A DNA stretch of 64,000 nt from Amylostereum areolatum (taxonomy: Eukaryota > Basidiomycota > Agaricomycetes > Russulales > Stereaceae), in assembly GCA_012932865.1 (NCBI GenBank), contig SAXG01000047.1, forward strand, positions 1-64,000. Direction: 5' to 3'. The notes beneath the pieces are model-generated. The model searched no databases. It was given only the letters and a program-made list of their open reading frames with translations, and had not been told where the DNA came from. Below, piece by piece: positions 1-12,164 of this stretch (positions within the stretch are counted from its first letter, which is position 1; each line of letters begins with the position of its first letter). A program made the position numbers and the translations under genes.

Positions 1-1993
1 TGCGCGCGCTGACGGTTCCGCGATAGCATTGCGGGAACAAAACAACGAACCCATTCTCTTTCCACTCCGCAAGCGCATATGCGATTCGTGTGCCCCGACA
101 AAGTACGTTTACCAGCCCATATCTACGCGCACGCTTTCCTTATATAATCCAATGCCTCCAGGCTGGTGGGTTGGAGCTATCTTAAGGACAAACTTCCGAA
201 AATGTATGGACGCGCGGGCGATGTACTCGGGGTCGAAAATGTCGTCCCATTTGTACCTCGTAAGCATCCTCGGTGATTGTCAAGCCGTGTGCCCGCAACT
301 AACACATCGCATGATGCAGACAACCAACAGGCAGTTATACCATGGATTGGTATACGAGAAGGACGCAGCCGACGAATTCTTCGAGCTGTGGATGGCGGCG
401 CTGAAGAGTGTCAAAAAGGAAGATGGACTTAACGGCTGGCAGAACGCAACCCGAACGTTGGTCCGGGAAAAGAAGACGATGCTAGAAGGACGCTAGGCGG
501 TGTGTATCTTCTTTCGTCAGATCATGATATTGCATCACTCAACTACGCAATACAGCACTTGAAGGTGTGCAGCGACTGGCAGGCGAGGGATACACGAAGA
601 CGCGAGCAGGCCATTGCAAGGGAGCGAATGGAGACGTACGTTTGGAGACTCTGTTTGCGGCTTGCATAGGCTCACCATCGTCTCACAGTATCAAGGAGCG
701 CTTGTTCGACTTGGGGTACACCGAGGCCGACTGGCATGACAGTCAGCTATCCACCCATTGGGGTGTCAATGTGCGCGAGCCACTCGACGAAAAGAGTACG
801 CTGCTTCGTTTGCCCCGTCATTTTCCTGCCACTGACGCGCGCCGCTCCCATATCCAGAATGGAAGGACATCCTTCCTGACCTCCAGTGCGAGATTCAAAG
901 GACGAAGGACAAGCAACTCGCCAGGAAGGCCGAACGTCGGGACTTCGTCTTGCGCGCCTACGCCGACACCGTCCGCCCCGCTGACTTCCCGTTCCTTGCG
1001 CGTGTCGAGGACAGCATCGACTCCGTGCCAATTGTTCAGAATATGATCGACCAAGACGTACCGGAGATGGACGATGAATGGCGCGCAGCCGTGAAAGCAG
1101 CAGTCCCAGAGGTCGTGCAGTCCGCGTTGAAGACATTCCAACGGGAGAAGGAACGCCTGGCGATTGAAGTTCGAAAGTCGATATCCTCTGAAGGTGTGCC
1201 GTCCAGGTCGGACTTGGTTGCTTTCGGGATGGCGCTGGCCGTGTTCCAGCTTCAAGGCGCGGACAGATCCCTCTCACCAACCATCTATTTCGGCGCAGAC
1301 GTCCTTCCAGTGTGGCATGCCGCCTCGACCACTCCAGTGATTAGCCCTGGTGCCCAGGCGATCCTGCGTTCCTTCATAGCTGCTTTGGGCCTTCCGGAGA
1401 CCACGACGGCCGAGGAGCTGGACACCATTCCCTCTGCGCGCGTCGCCTGCACCAAGTGTCCCCCTAAAAAGACGCTCCGTCCTAACGGGAAAGTAAAATT
1501 TGTCCCTACGACCCTCGCCTTGACATGGAGGGCATCGGTGCGTTTTTCCTTTCCCCCGTCCACACCAGGCGTTGACGCATCGTTCTCCCGCAGGTTGACC
1601 ACACCCTCGAACGACACCCCGCGGAGGCGGTGTCTTTCCGCGCACTCACCCAAGACGAGCTGGCCGACGCATGGGAGCGGGAGAAGGTACAGTGGCAGGG
1701 ACCCTCGACCCGCGATGACCGTGCGGTGTGGGCTTGCTGCCGCTGCCCGCCGCGCGATGCGACCGGCGATCTGGTGTGGATGCTCAAGAGCACGGCAGAG
1801 CTGCACGCGAGGCAAAAGTCAGCCGTCTTTCCCAACCATGCTCTGGATAGCGCTGACCACGAGCTTCTCCCCTCTCAACAGGCACCGGGTCGCAGTGCCC
1901 GCCGAGAACGTCGATTTCTTTTGGAACCCGCGGGTGCGCAAGCCGGAGAGGCCTTGTGTAAACTTTACTGTTCAGTCGGGTTTGGACGTGTGA
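1..1993 (+). CDS. F-box-type basidiomycete protein, 5' part outside the window
   Basis: The reading frame is already open at base 1, so the N-terminus (where an F-box would lie) is missing. Several exons can be joined. The first carries RKRICDSC. A later one carries IKERLFDLGY. An intron at about 796-857 then gives DEKKWKDILPDLQCEI, followed by a long exon with VLRAYADTVRPADFPFLARVED, and a last part with a Cys pair (ACTKC), WACCRC and VDFFWNP before the stop. This order (Cys-rich start, charged helix, KxWxxILPDL block, C-terminal CxxC/WxCxxC region) is what I know from large basidiomycete F-box families. Molecular role is unknown; such proteins are often substrate adaptors of SCF ubiquitin ligases. 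The F-box itself is not visible. The exact donor after about 492 is unclear because a TAG stop follows it in frame. Confidence 0.6.
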
Positions 1994-2255
1994 TTCGCCT
2001 CTCGTTGTCGACCCTTCATTGTACTTGGGCTGTTGTATGGCAGCCTCTCCGTGCACATGTACGCCTATCGTTATAGCCTTACAAATGCCAACCTGTATTT
2101 CTACCATCATATCAATAACTTGTATCTTCATCTCGTGGGTGCAAATGGATCATCATAAAATTAGAAATGCATTTGGTTCAGAGTAGTGTATACAGCACGA
2201 ACAGGAACATGTTTCAAACCAGTATTGACGGACGAAGCGGTTCCTTTTACCATCT
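1994..2255. other. Short intergenic stretch between convergent genes
   Basis: This stretch lies between the stop codons of the F-box-type gene and formate dehydrogenase. It is moderately AT-rich and should hold both 3' UTRs. No other element is seen. Confidence 0.5.
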
Positions 2256-3897
2256 TCAGCGTTGGCCATCTACGAATGCACATCAGCCCACCGTCCCCAG
2301 ACGAGCTTGACCAACAAAGCGGGACTCACAAGCCTTCGTCTCGTACTTGCCCACCCCGACGATCACGTTCCCGGGCTCTTGCTCCCTCCCCTCAAAGAAG
2401 TTCTGCAATATCTGCTTCGTCCCGGCCGCGTACCGCGCCTGCGCGTCGAGCGTCGTGCCCGAATAATGCGGCACCATCCCGTTGCCCCCGCCGAGCGCGT
2501 TCGTCATCGTGCGCCAGGGATGCTCTTTGGGCGCCGGCTGCACGTTCCACACGTCGCCCGCGTACCCGTTCAGCTGGCCCGACTTGAGCGCGGCGGCGAC
2601 GTCGTTCGCGTTGCATATCGCGCCGCGGGCGGTGTTGACGAGCCAGGCGCCCTGTGCGGATGTGGTTCATTAAGCGACGCGAACGAGGACGGGAGACGTG
2701 GAGGGGGAACCATACCTTCTTGAAGTGGGGGAGGAGGTCCTTGTTGATGAGTCCCTTCGTGCCCTCGTGCAGGGGCGCGTTGACGGTGACGACGTCGCAC
2801 TGGGAGACAAAGTCCTGTGGCGAGCTCGTCAGCGCATACATCGCGTGGCAGACGACCAAAACAATCGAACCTTGAGATCTTCCACCCGACGGGCGTTGAC
2901 GGCCTTCTCAGCAGCTAAAGTTTGTAAGCCTGTAAGTTACGTGTCCTTATCCAGGGAAAAAAACGAACCAGGCGGGAGCGGGTTGTAGTCGTAGTAGAGC
3001 AGCTCCTTGGGATTGAAAGGCACGAGCCGCTGAAGCACGCGGTGCCCAATCCGCCCAGCGCCCAGCGTGCCGATGACCTTGCCCTCGAGATCGAACGCGT
3101 TCCGTGCGACGTCCGACACGTTCCAGTCGCCGCGGGCGATCATCTCGTGGGCGGGAACAAAGTTGCGGACCAGCAGGAGCATGGACATCACCGCGTGCTC
3201 GGCGACCGACGTCACGTTCGAGCCGGAGACCTAGAGCGAGGTGAGGTGAGGAAAGGTGGCGAAGGAATGAGGCAAGAGTGAAGGGACGGTAGATGCGCAC
3301 CTCGAGGACTTGGATCTGCTTCTCGACGGCCGTGTTCAGGTCGACATGGTCCGAGCCGACGCCGGCCGTGACGCAAAGCTTGAGGTTCTTCGCCTGTCCA
3401 AAAGTCATATGAGCGGCAGCGTCTACAGGAAACGCATATGTTCAACCTTCTGCATAAGCTCGCGGGTGAGATAGCCGGGGTGGAAGGGTGTGGTTATGAG
3501 GATATCCGCCTGGATAGCCGTCAGCCTCTACAAAGCGATTGGGTGGATGAAAGTGCGCATACATCGGCGATGTGCTTCTGGAAGTCGCTATTGGGACCCT
3601 CCTTGTCGCTCGAGACCTGAAAACGCGTTGGCACAAGCACCGTGGAGACGAAAGTGGGAGAACATACAATGAATTCGTGGCCTTGGGACTCGAGGTATGC
3701 GCGGAGACCGAGCTAGAGAGATGTCAGTTATGTTAGGTGATGCAAACGGAATGTCTACGTACTTCGTTTTCAACGGTACCCAACAGACGAGGTTCTGCCT
3801 TGGCAGCCTTGAAGCCGTTGTAGAGAATGGCAAGGACCTGAGTAGACACGACGTCAGCGTCTCGACCACGGATGAGAGCAAGATTTCTCGCCTTCAT
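2256..3897 (-). CDS. FDH1: NAD-dependent formate dehydrogenase
   Basis: Oxidises formate to CO2 with reduction of NAD+; in wood-decay fungi it removes formate arising from oxalate breakdown. Exons join to a full D-2-hydroxyacid dehydrogenase fold. The N-terminal block has [20 protein letters not shown]. Then come [26 protein letters not shown], the NAD-binding loop [36 protein letters not shown], and [12 protein letters not shown] (catalytic Gln), followed by [19 protein letters not shown] (catalytic His). The last exon supplies YGQR-stop after an intron. Orthologs begin MKVLA; that start is obtained here only if a six-base first exon (ATGAAG, 3892-3897) is spliced by a GC-AG intron (3838-3891). 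Reading through is also open and would insert 18 residues. The gene diverges from the MYND gene. Confidence 0.95.
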
Positions 3898-4631
3898 TAT
3901 ATTCTAGAGGGACTGAAGTAGGATTGGGAGTGGTTCTGGGGGTTGGGTGCGTTGGGTGGATGTGATGATGAACGTCCCGTTCACGAACGAGCTTTTATAT
4001 GCAACCAGAGAAACGTCTGGAAATAACGCGGAGTGGTCGTTCTTCAGCCTTCCGAAGTCACTTCGAATACCAGAGCACGCACCTCATCCTCCCGATGCAC
4101 GACACTCACTGGCACCCATTCCGACCCGACGTTGAAAGACTCCCGTGCTCCATGCCCGACTTCGTCCTGCAGCGCGATGATTGATGAATGCGAGAGGCCC
4201 GATCCTTAGCCTGCGGAGCCTACGCCGAACGGAAGACTTGTGGGGAGAATCGGGAGCTTTGTTCATTGTAGGGAAGACGCGACACAAGTGGGGAGAAGCG
4301 CGACCAGTCGGGTGCGGACGCAACAACGGTACGAAATTCGGCTTCGCGCCCGGCTTCGTCCGGGTCGGTCTCCCGTCATTCGTCTCACCTTCAGGCTTCC
4401 GACGGTGAATGGCACAAGATTTCTTCAGAAGCAAAACCTGTAGGTGACCGACGGTACACGCTCACAGAGATGCACAAAGGCAGTCCTTGAAACAAGTCAA
4501 ACAACCTTGAAGCTTGAAAGTTACTTGGGATTAGACCGGCATTGCCCGCGTTGGCACCACGTGATACTACCCAGCCGCGAAGGGGCGAAGTTGACAACAC
4601 TGTTCGTCTTCATATCTACGCCAGCTTAACC
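3898..4631. other. Divergent promoter region between FDH1 and the MYND gene
   Basis: 734 bases between two divergent start codons. Holds the FDH1 TATA box and an E-box-like CACGTG near 4559-4564. Small open frames inside have no recognisable product. Confidence 0.45.
3993..3999 (-). promoter_or_regulatory. TATA box of formate dehydrogenase
   Basis: TATAAAA on the minus strand, about 96 bases upstream of the chosen ATG, which is a normal spacing for a fungal TATA promoter. Confidence 0.5.
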
Positions 4632-5996
4632 ATGGATATTCCCTTCACCGGCGCAGATGATGTAGATAAGTCTCTCAGTCTCGTTAAACTTGCCATTAGT
4701 CCTCCTGAGGAAGGCAAGAAGAGCTCAGAGAAATCACGCACGTTCGTTCTTTCATTAGCCCTTGCTGCAAGCTCACTGAGATCCGTCGATCGAGTAACGT
4801 TGTCGTCCTCACAATTTTTTGCTCTGCAGAGCGTTCAACAAGAAGCTCAAGGAATTTGTGGAGCAAGCCAAAGCGACTATCGATCAGCTCCCGCCGGTTA
4901 CGCCAGAGGCCCGCGAGACCGCCAAACTCACCAATGGGTGCGTGCGTTGCGATAAGGAGGGGAAGAAATTGTCTTTGTGCTCGAAAGTCGTCAGTTCTCG
5001 TTCACATCGTGACTCAATCCTAAACCTATGATTATAGTGCAAACACGCCGCTTACTGCAGTCGCGAGGCACGTCCTTCGTCCGAGTTATATGTGCCAACC
5101 ACTGCCGATGCTGACGCAGTCGGTCTCTACGTTTATTAGTGCCAAAAGGCGGACTGGTGCGCACATTCACGGGTCGCACCCTGAGTTCATTCGACCTGAT
5201 ACATATATACGCACGACTCCCAGGCCGAAACACAAACGTTACTGTAAAGCGCCCGACCCGGAGGCAGAGGTGTTCGAAAGCAAAACCCTCACGCTCTCCA
5301 CGCGCGCCATGGCCGTTGACGTCATCTGCAGCCACATTCTCTACCTCGCCCACCGCATGCTCTCGCTTTCCACCCACCCCCACAACTCCCACACCTTCGT
5401 CATCTTCTTCACCTGGGACCTCGTCCCCCTCCAAACGCCCAAGGAGTGGTTCAACGCCACGCCCGCCAAGCCCGGCACCCAGCGCTACATGCTCAAGCTC
5501 GAGAGCGTCGAGATCAAGCCGCGCGTCGAGATCGAGCGCGGGATGCTCGAGATGCTCAAGAGTCGGCGCCACCCGCTCCGCGTCGCGGGCGTCATCAGCG
5601 AGCCTGAACACCTCTTCGTCGACGTCGTGTTCGCGTGCGAGCGCAGCAAGGACATGTACAAGGTCGCGGGGTATTCGCGGACGTTCTGGCCGGACGTGCG
5701 AAAGCACCACAAGCGCTTGGACGCGATATTGCCGCAGCAGATGGCGGGGATCATGGAGAGCACGGGGATGTCGTTCGAGCATTGCTTGATCAAGTGCGTC
5801 GCCAATCGTGGTCGGTTGCGGCCTGCTGACGGGGAACTCACCGTATGGACCATTCGCAGGCATATCAACCAGACGATTGTGCTCGACACCCAGAACGTGT
5901 GGAAGCTACGCACGGTGAGTTGCCCTTTCATTTTGAGAGCGCCGTCCCGTTTGTACGAATTCTACCCCTGCGCAGCGCTTGCAACACGACGACTAA
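4632..5996 (+). CDS. MYND zinc-finger protein (319 aa model)
   Basis: Seven exons join in one frame to 960 bases: 4632-4741, 4830-4986, 5038-5067, 5140-5156, 5224-5793, 5860-5914, 5976-5996. The start has a good context (AACCATGG). Residues about 74-115 form a MYND finger: GCVRCDKEGKKLSLCSK, then CKHAAYCSRE, then CQKADWPKHKRYCKAP. The Cys/His spacing (CxxC, CxxC, YCSxxCQxxDWxxHxxxC) is complete. The finger is spread over four exons, two of them only 30 and 17 bases. It becomes complete only if intron 3 (5068-5139) is a GC-AG intron and exon 4 ends at 5156. The rest is a C-terminal domain with AVDVICSHILYLAHRML and HTFVIFFTWDLVP that I cannot name; MYND fingers usually bind proline-rich peptides. 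Function of the whole protein is unknown. Confidence 0.85.
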
Positions 5997-6732
5997 ACCC
6001 AAGGCCGGGTCTTACTGTGGGAGGAGAATCTTGTGAATGGCTCCCGCGACTCTGTATCAAGTCATGTCTTTATCAAACACATTTATGAAAGAAGAAATTG
6101 TGCCGTCCATTTGAACCTCTACCCGCACCCACGGGTGCGCGTCCAGGACGGAAAGACGATAACGATAGCATGTACCACGTAGTAAGCAAGACCGCCAACG
6201 CTGCATCTACTTGTACGTCTACTCCATGCGTGCGTAATTGGACACTCGCTAGCACAGCTGGAACTGATGCCACAATGTTCAGTCCGACCAGGTCATCTTC
6301 ATTCGACAAGGGGTTTTTTTTCCCACTCTCGAAGGAGATTCGATCTCTGCCAACTTCGACAGGCGATGATCGATGATCGAAGTCCCTTCGCGTCGATGTC
6401 CTTATCCAGCTGCGTTACAGCCTATCATACACCTTCATTCACACCATGGTCATATACATAATTCGACGACGACAGGTATCTCAATCCAACACCTTGGAAC
6501 AGGACACGCCTAGAGGACTTGCACCGCGCCGCCCATACGAACTTAGCACAGACCATCGACGGCACGTCTCCTTCAAGGGATCGAAAACCATGGTCACCCG
6601 TGGACACCGTCTTTCGTGATAATCAGGAATGTAGAGATGCGGCATCGCCTTCCCTTCGCCTTTTAGTACTGTGCCCGCGCTCCCATCCATGCCCGCGCTC
6701 TGGCGTACTTTCCTTCAGGCTGTCTTCCACGC
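5997..6732. other. Intergenic region, nothing recognised
   Basis: About 735 bases between the MYND gene and the first membrane-protein paralog. Only short open frames with no family resemblance; no TATA box close to the 6733 start was seen. Confidence 0.4.
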
Positions 6733-8228
6733 ATGGGCATCTCGATTCAGAAAGCAGAGCTCCTGGGCCTGTTCTTGGAGACAATGCTTTTCGGCGAGTC
6801 TTTTTTCTCTCTTCGTTCCATGTCCCGCAATTGGATGCTCACGGCGACGCTGATACTGTTCAGGTTTATCCGCTGCTTTGTATCTTGTTGCGGCCATTCT
6901 GTTGGTGAAGGCCCGGGGAGGAGACGCATGCCTCCGACAGCCACGCAAAACTTTGATCGTGGCGTCGACTTCTGTGCTCTGCATTTCTGTAATCGTAAGT
7001 TCATCTCGCCGTCACCTCCAGGAGTGAGAGCCCTGATGCACCGTCAGCATCTCCTCGTCGACCTCTCCCGCGCGATGACGGCCTTTTTGGGCACGCGAGA
7101 TGCGCCGGACGAGTACTATGACGACCTGTCTCGGCCAATCAACCTGGTGAAAGTCGCTTTCTACGTTCTGCAGAGCCTGGTGTGCGACGGATTCATGGTT
7201 TGTCGTTCAGAAACGTGCCGAAAGGACGAGTTAATGATGCTAGGATCAAGGTATGGAGATGCTACGTTGTGTACGGCAAGAGCAAACGTATCGTCGCGCT
7301 AGCTGGAGTGATGTTGGTCCTCATGGCGGGTACGCACGCGAGGTTTCGTCTTCGCGTTCATGCCTGATGACAATGGATTGCAGTCGCTGGAATCGGGTTT
7401 GTTGTCGAGCTTTTGCGTGGAGGCTCCAAATTCGACATCTTCGACACCAGCCACCTGTGGATCGCCATCTGGTTCACGGTCCTCGCCGCCCTCAACATCA
7501 GTATCACCGGCACGTACTCTTTTGGCGTCGTCGATGCAGGCTTCCCAACCCTGATCATCATATTCCCAGTCGCTGTTGCCCATCGGTTGGTGAAGACGTC
7601 GAACGTATCTCAACTTCACCGCCGCGGCTCTGCCGTCGCCAGTGTCCTAATCCAGTCCGGTGCTCTCAACACCGCCGGCGCCCTCGTCCTCTTCATCACT
7701 TATATGTCCAGAAGCAAAGCTCTATTTGTCCTTCTGGACACGTCGCCTGCGCTCGTGGTACGCATCGCACTATCAACACATCAATCTCGTGTGCTAACTT
7801 CAGCAAATTCTAAGGGTGTTGTCGTCGCCCTCATTATCTTTCAAATCCGCTTCCGGTTCGGCGTTCTTTCCCCCACCTCGTCCAGGGCGGCGCTCCCTCC
7901 AACCATCATCACGCGCAGCGCCTCACGCTCACGCACGGTGAACTGGGATCGTCTGGCCAGGTCCCCCTCGCGCGTGTTCAGCCCTATATTGAAGGGCAAG
8001 GAGCCCGCGGACATTCACGTAGGGAAAGGATACGAGTACGACGACAGAGGCGACTACCCGCTGCGTGTGACTGTCACGGAGGCCGTCGAATCGTTTGGGG
8101 ACGAGGAGACGGGGAGAGGACGCGAGGAGAAGGATGGTAACTTGGACGGCTGTACGGTATCCGCTGGGAGTGGCGGTAGGGACGACGAGAGCATGGAGAC
8201 GGGAGCGGGGTACGGGATCGCTAAGTGA
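6733..8228 (+). CDS. Multi-pass (about seven-helix) membrane protein, tandem paralog 1
   Basis: First of three tandem paralogs of an Agaricomycete family of unknown function. Helix 1 is split by intron 1: LFLETMLFG then LSAALYLVAAILLVKA. Intron 1 (6794-6863, 70 nt) starts with GCGAGT, a GC donor, and is phase 1 inside a Gly codon. Later exons give DLSRPINLVKVAFYVLQSL, the family signature VWRCYVVYGKSKRIVALAG, LWIAIWFTVLAALNISITG, and a helix with SVLIQSGALNTAGALVLF. The C-terminal tail of about 130 residues is polar and acidic and likely cytosolic. The frame from about 7413 to the stop reads through, so small in-frame introns near 7757-7801 are possible but not required. The domain order resembles receptor-like fungal membrane proteins, but no ligand or pathway can be stated. 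Confidence 0.7.
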
Positions 8229-9499
8229 AGTCCCCAAGCTCACTCGAATTCTAGAATGGATACGGACATCGAGATTCGTGCGGTGTCATAGAACGCGGAC
8301 TACTAGAAAACACCATAGGTTTTCATTTTTGCTTTACTTATGCCGTGACTGTCAGATCGTGATGCGTGATGTGTGATGGACTGTGATGAGTGACCGTAAC
8401 TACTTATCGCACGGTGCTCCAGCTCCGCGCTCCCTCCTGGGCGCCTGGGCGCTCGTCAACGTCAAATACAATGGTCGTGTCAAACGCTCGACGTTACACT
8501 GACAGCGGGGTTTCCACTTCCACCCGCGACGACGCCTAACAGCGTGCACCGCGGTCTCTTTCTACCGCTCCCACACCGATACTGGGACCAACACTATCAA
8601 TGTCCAAATTAAAATTGGTGGAGACTCGGAGCTGGGGACCTCGCTAAGAGCGGCCACTGCCATAAGTACGCGCGAGCCTGGGTTTGGGTCTACTTAGGTG
8701 CGTGTTCGATGTCAATATCTGATTGTGCTTGCCTGACGTTCATGTAGTCTGTTTACTGGCCCATGCATCGGGTTCCGAAGCGATGGATGGACTCTATAAT
8801 TGGGCACCTCCGCCGGATCCTAACGACAGCCTGTGGCCAGCTACGCTCAGGATTCCGACCAGGTGCAACCGTTACTCCAATATCTGTCATCCATTGCGCC
8901 GTGGGACATCTTGTGAGGAGGAGGAGCGTTCATTTCGTTTACTGTTCTGATGAATCGAGAAAGGTGCGTAGTGACTCGATCTCACGTCAGTACGCCTTTT
9001 CATTTTCTTCCGACTCAAAAGGTCTTTTCCACCTGGAAAACTGTACACCGGGAAACCGCCGTTAGACAAGCCTCAGTTTTACTGTCTCCCTGGCATGTTT
9101 TCATCTGTTCCGAGGTCAGTGACACATGTGCAATTCCAGCCGGGCAGTCTGATAGCATCGGTGTGTACACTCGACTTTGTGTACAGCACAGGCTGATCGC
9201 AGCACGAGTAGCGATTGAGGACAACGAGGTCTTAAAGGTCTATAAGAATGCATTTATTGGGAAGCCAATACGGTGTTGCCATGAGTTGTTCATAGCTACC
9301 GTCATTACCGACCCTGAAGAAACGGAAGAACGCACTCAAACCTTACTGCCTCGGTTTCCTTTCACATCGTCCATGCTCGAGCGCGGCTCATGAGATGTAC
9401 TCTACCATGGCGATCTCCAACGACGGGGCAGCTTCATCTGAAGAAGTGAGTCTTTCCCCATCGCCGCTGATTTGATCACGCACGGGTCCCTCTCCTACA
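8229..9499. other. Intergenic region between membrane-protein paralogs 1 and 2
   Basis: About 1.3 kb. It has short open frames only (the longest near 8950-9393) without family resemblance, and no second relic of the paralog family was recognised. Treated as non-coding. Confidence 0.4.
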
Positions 9500-9505
9500 T
9501 ATAAG
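9500..9505 (+). promoter_or_regulatory. TATA box of membrane-protein paralog 2
   Basis: TATAAG about 51 bases before the ATG at 9556. Confidence 0.4.
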
Positions 9506-9555
9506 CCTGTTCAAATCAGGTGCACGCTCGAACTTAGACCTTGTCCGCCTTCACG

Positions 9556-11051
9556 ATGACATCTCCTCAGTCCGCGTCCGGCACGCAACAGCTTGAAGCG
9601 CTGATAAACCTGGTGGTTGAGTTCCAATTATTTCCTGGGATCCCGGAGACCCTCCTGTACGGCGAGTCACTCATAGCTCTTCTGCGGAAATATCCTAACG
9701 CGTACCGTCCATCGCTTACAGGAATGTACACACTCCTCATCTGCTTATCCTCGGCCATACTCATGTGCGATCCGATCCCGCCGAAGCGTCCGACGATATC
9801 TGACTTCGTATTCCTAGACGCAGGGGCTTTGCGAGTCGCCCTATTCGACTTATGTTTGCGGCCACGGTCGTCATGTACACCATGTCGGCAACCCATTGGG
9901 CGCTAGGTGTGCAGTCCGTCCGGAATGAATATAACAACGGGCATCCCCTCCTGCTGTTTCTAGACCGGAAACGTGAACGACACCGACCAAGGGGTGAATT
10001 CCATGCTACTACCACCATCTTGTTCGTGCAGCTTTTGGTTGCAATCGTCAATGTACGTGCCTTCCACCCCGTTGTATTTCATGGATATCTCCAACGTGTG
10101 CTTGTAGATCATTTTGAGCGATATTATCGTTCTCTGGAGGGCGTCGGTTATATGGTCCCGTAACGTCTTCGTCGTTGCGATATCCATAGCTTTTGTCATT
10201 ACAATTCCCGGTTCGTTTCCTTGTTGTTCAAGGTCCTTCTTTCACTGACCTATGCCCCATACCACGCAGTCTTTTACATCATCTCCATCACCGTGGGAGT
10301 GCTGGCCTACTTGAACGAGATCCAGCACGTTGTCGTTGTCGTATTCTTCGCTGTAGCGTTCGTCTTGTCGCTCGTGTCGAACATATGCGCGACGATGCTG
10401 ATCACATACAAGGCCTGGTCAGTCTCCTTCTCGCTCTCTCCACATTCTTCATCCTTCTGAACTCGACGCGCGTGTAGGCTTTTGCGCCGTCGCATCGGGA
10501 AATATCTTCAGAATGCAGGAAGGGGGTCCGCCGTCGAGGGCGTCATGGCGCTTCTGGTTGAATCAGGCGCGCTCTATTGCGCCATATGGGTGAGTTGGTC
10601 CCGGCTCGGCTTTCCGCGCGATCGCCCTGCTCACATATTCCCGACGTCTGTGCTCAGCTGATCGGAATCGTGTCGGGATTTGCATCTGGATCGAGGGAAT
10701 TCTTCATATGCTTTGTTGCGAGTATCGCGCAGATTACGGTGCGCCCTTGGGCTTCCTTCCTTGTCCGAGCCCTACATCGTCTGACATCCGATGTTCTTTC
10801 TTGCGATGCATCCGTGTGTATGGCGCCAGGGGATGTATCCGACCCTTATCATTGTCATAGTCGCACTGGAGAAGTCGCCTTGCGAGCACCAGTTCACCTA
10901 CAGCGCCTCCTCCGCCCCGCCCCGGACTGAAGTTGCGGACGTCCCTGTTCCCGCGATTGCTGTCAGGGTTCTCGGGATTCAGTCAGACTCAGTAGAAGCG
11001 GGAGACTCCCAGCTTTGCGATAGGGAGAAGACTGAGGGGTGCCTAGTGTGA
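9556..11051 (+). CDS. Multi-pass membrane protein, tandem paralog 2
   Basis: Same architecture as its neighbours. Exon 1 ends PETLLYG. Intron 1 (9662-9721, 60 nt, branch-like CTAAC) again starts GCGAGT and ends CAG, phase 1 in the Gly codon. Exon 2 continues MYTLLICLSSAILM. After another intron comes GFASRPIRLMFAATVV, then MYTMSATHWALGV. Further helices include a run rich in VVVVVFFAVAFVLSLVSN and MLITYKAW, then GVMALLVESGALYCAIW and MYPTLIIVIVALEKS near the end. The C-terminal tail is short and polar. The open frame before 9556 starts only at TTG, so the ATG at 9556, 51 bases after a TATA box, is the better start. Intron borders in the middle are tentative. Confidence 0.7.
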
Positions 11052-12086
11052 TGCGTTGGCGGAAAGGCGGAATCCGCACTTTTGGGAGCAATCGCGGGAC
11101 ATTTGTCGAGAGTAGAAGCACTGTCGGAGATGACACATTTCTTCCTGTCAGATTCACCGCACGGTCGAGAGGGCGCTGCTCGCCCATCTATCTAATTCAA
11201 CTCAATCAATTGAATGAAGGTGAGAGTAGCTCGGGTTCGAAGCATCCCCGGTCGATGCTGAGTATAACCCACTAGGCATGCATGTGCATCGCTATTCGTA
11301 GATGACTACGAAGAGTTGCCAGTGGGGTCTGGATCGCGATATGTAAGTCTCAGTTTCTCTGCCTCTTCGTCAACGTTTCCGTGGTATTCATGAAAGAAAT
11401 ATAGTCGACAGGACCTTATAGAGGCTTCGCAAACACCCGATGTCGTAAAGGCATCGAACTTCCATTCGTCCGACGAAGTGATCATCCATTTCTCCTTCGT
11501 TCCGTCGCCATTCCGTTGATAATTGAAGTAACCGCTAATAGACTTCAGGTCCTTCTTCATTCTTGAAGTGCCGCTCATGATCTGAGGAGCATGGCCATGA
11601 CGCGCAATCTGGATAACAATTGGATAGCGGACGATGTACGTGCACCGATCGATACATCGCATGTCGGACGCACTGGACACTGCTTCTCCCGCGCTGAGGC
11701 TCGCAGTTTAGCTCTTCCTTGCACATTGCAACTTCATCGCAACTCATCGTTCGCATTGTGAGGCTACAGGCATCGCTACTCGCCATCGTGTTTCATTTCC
11801 CTTGACGGTTATTAGTGGTCTGACCATCTAATATCCAGTGCTGCTGGCGAAATATACTAAATTATAGCAGGTATCTTTACGTCAACTTCTTCGGAATTGG
11901 CCTCCATACGGCCACGTTCTATCCGACATTGCCATCGAAAGGCGGTGCGGTCTTCCCAGGTCCCTCCTATGTACGCTTCGACCAGCTGAGGAAGCGCCGT
12001 GTTTGAATCGAATCCTATGTCGTCTGCGTTGTGCCTGACCCGTGCGTGTATGTGAGCTCAATTTAGTGCTCTGCCAGTGGGGCGCG
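11052..12086. other. Intergenic region with one unassigned minus-strand open frame
   Basis: About 1 kb. The region 11306-11786 on the minus strand has two overlapping open frames of 83-124 codons (for example with ISGYFNYQRNGDGTKEKW). The composition looks partly protein-like, but there is no recognised family, no clear splice pattern and no TATA box. It could be a decayed gene; nothing else is seen. Confidence 0.3.
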
Positions 12087-12093
12087 TATAAAG
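12087..12093 (+). promoter_or_regulatory. TATA box of membrane-protein paralog 3
   Basis: TATAAAG about 72 bases before the ATG at 12165. Confidence 0.45.
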
Positions 12094-12164
12094 TGGCGTC
12101 CATCGTTTGCTGCTCATCATCGTTCTCGTCTAATCATCTACCCCAGACTCAGCATCCCAAGTAC

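Noticed and set aside
5139..5789. 216-codon Ser/Arg-rich plus-strand frame
   Set aside because: Out-of-frame reading of the MYND gene; the other frame carries the conserved sequence.
11306..11786. Small minus-strand gene upstream of membrane paralog 3
   Set aside because: Overlapping frames without splice logic or known family; kept only as an intergenic note.
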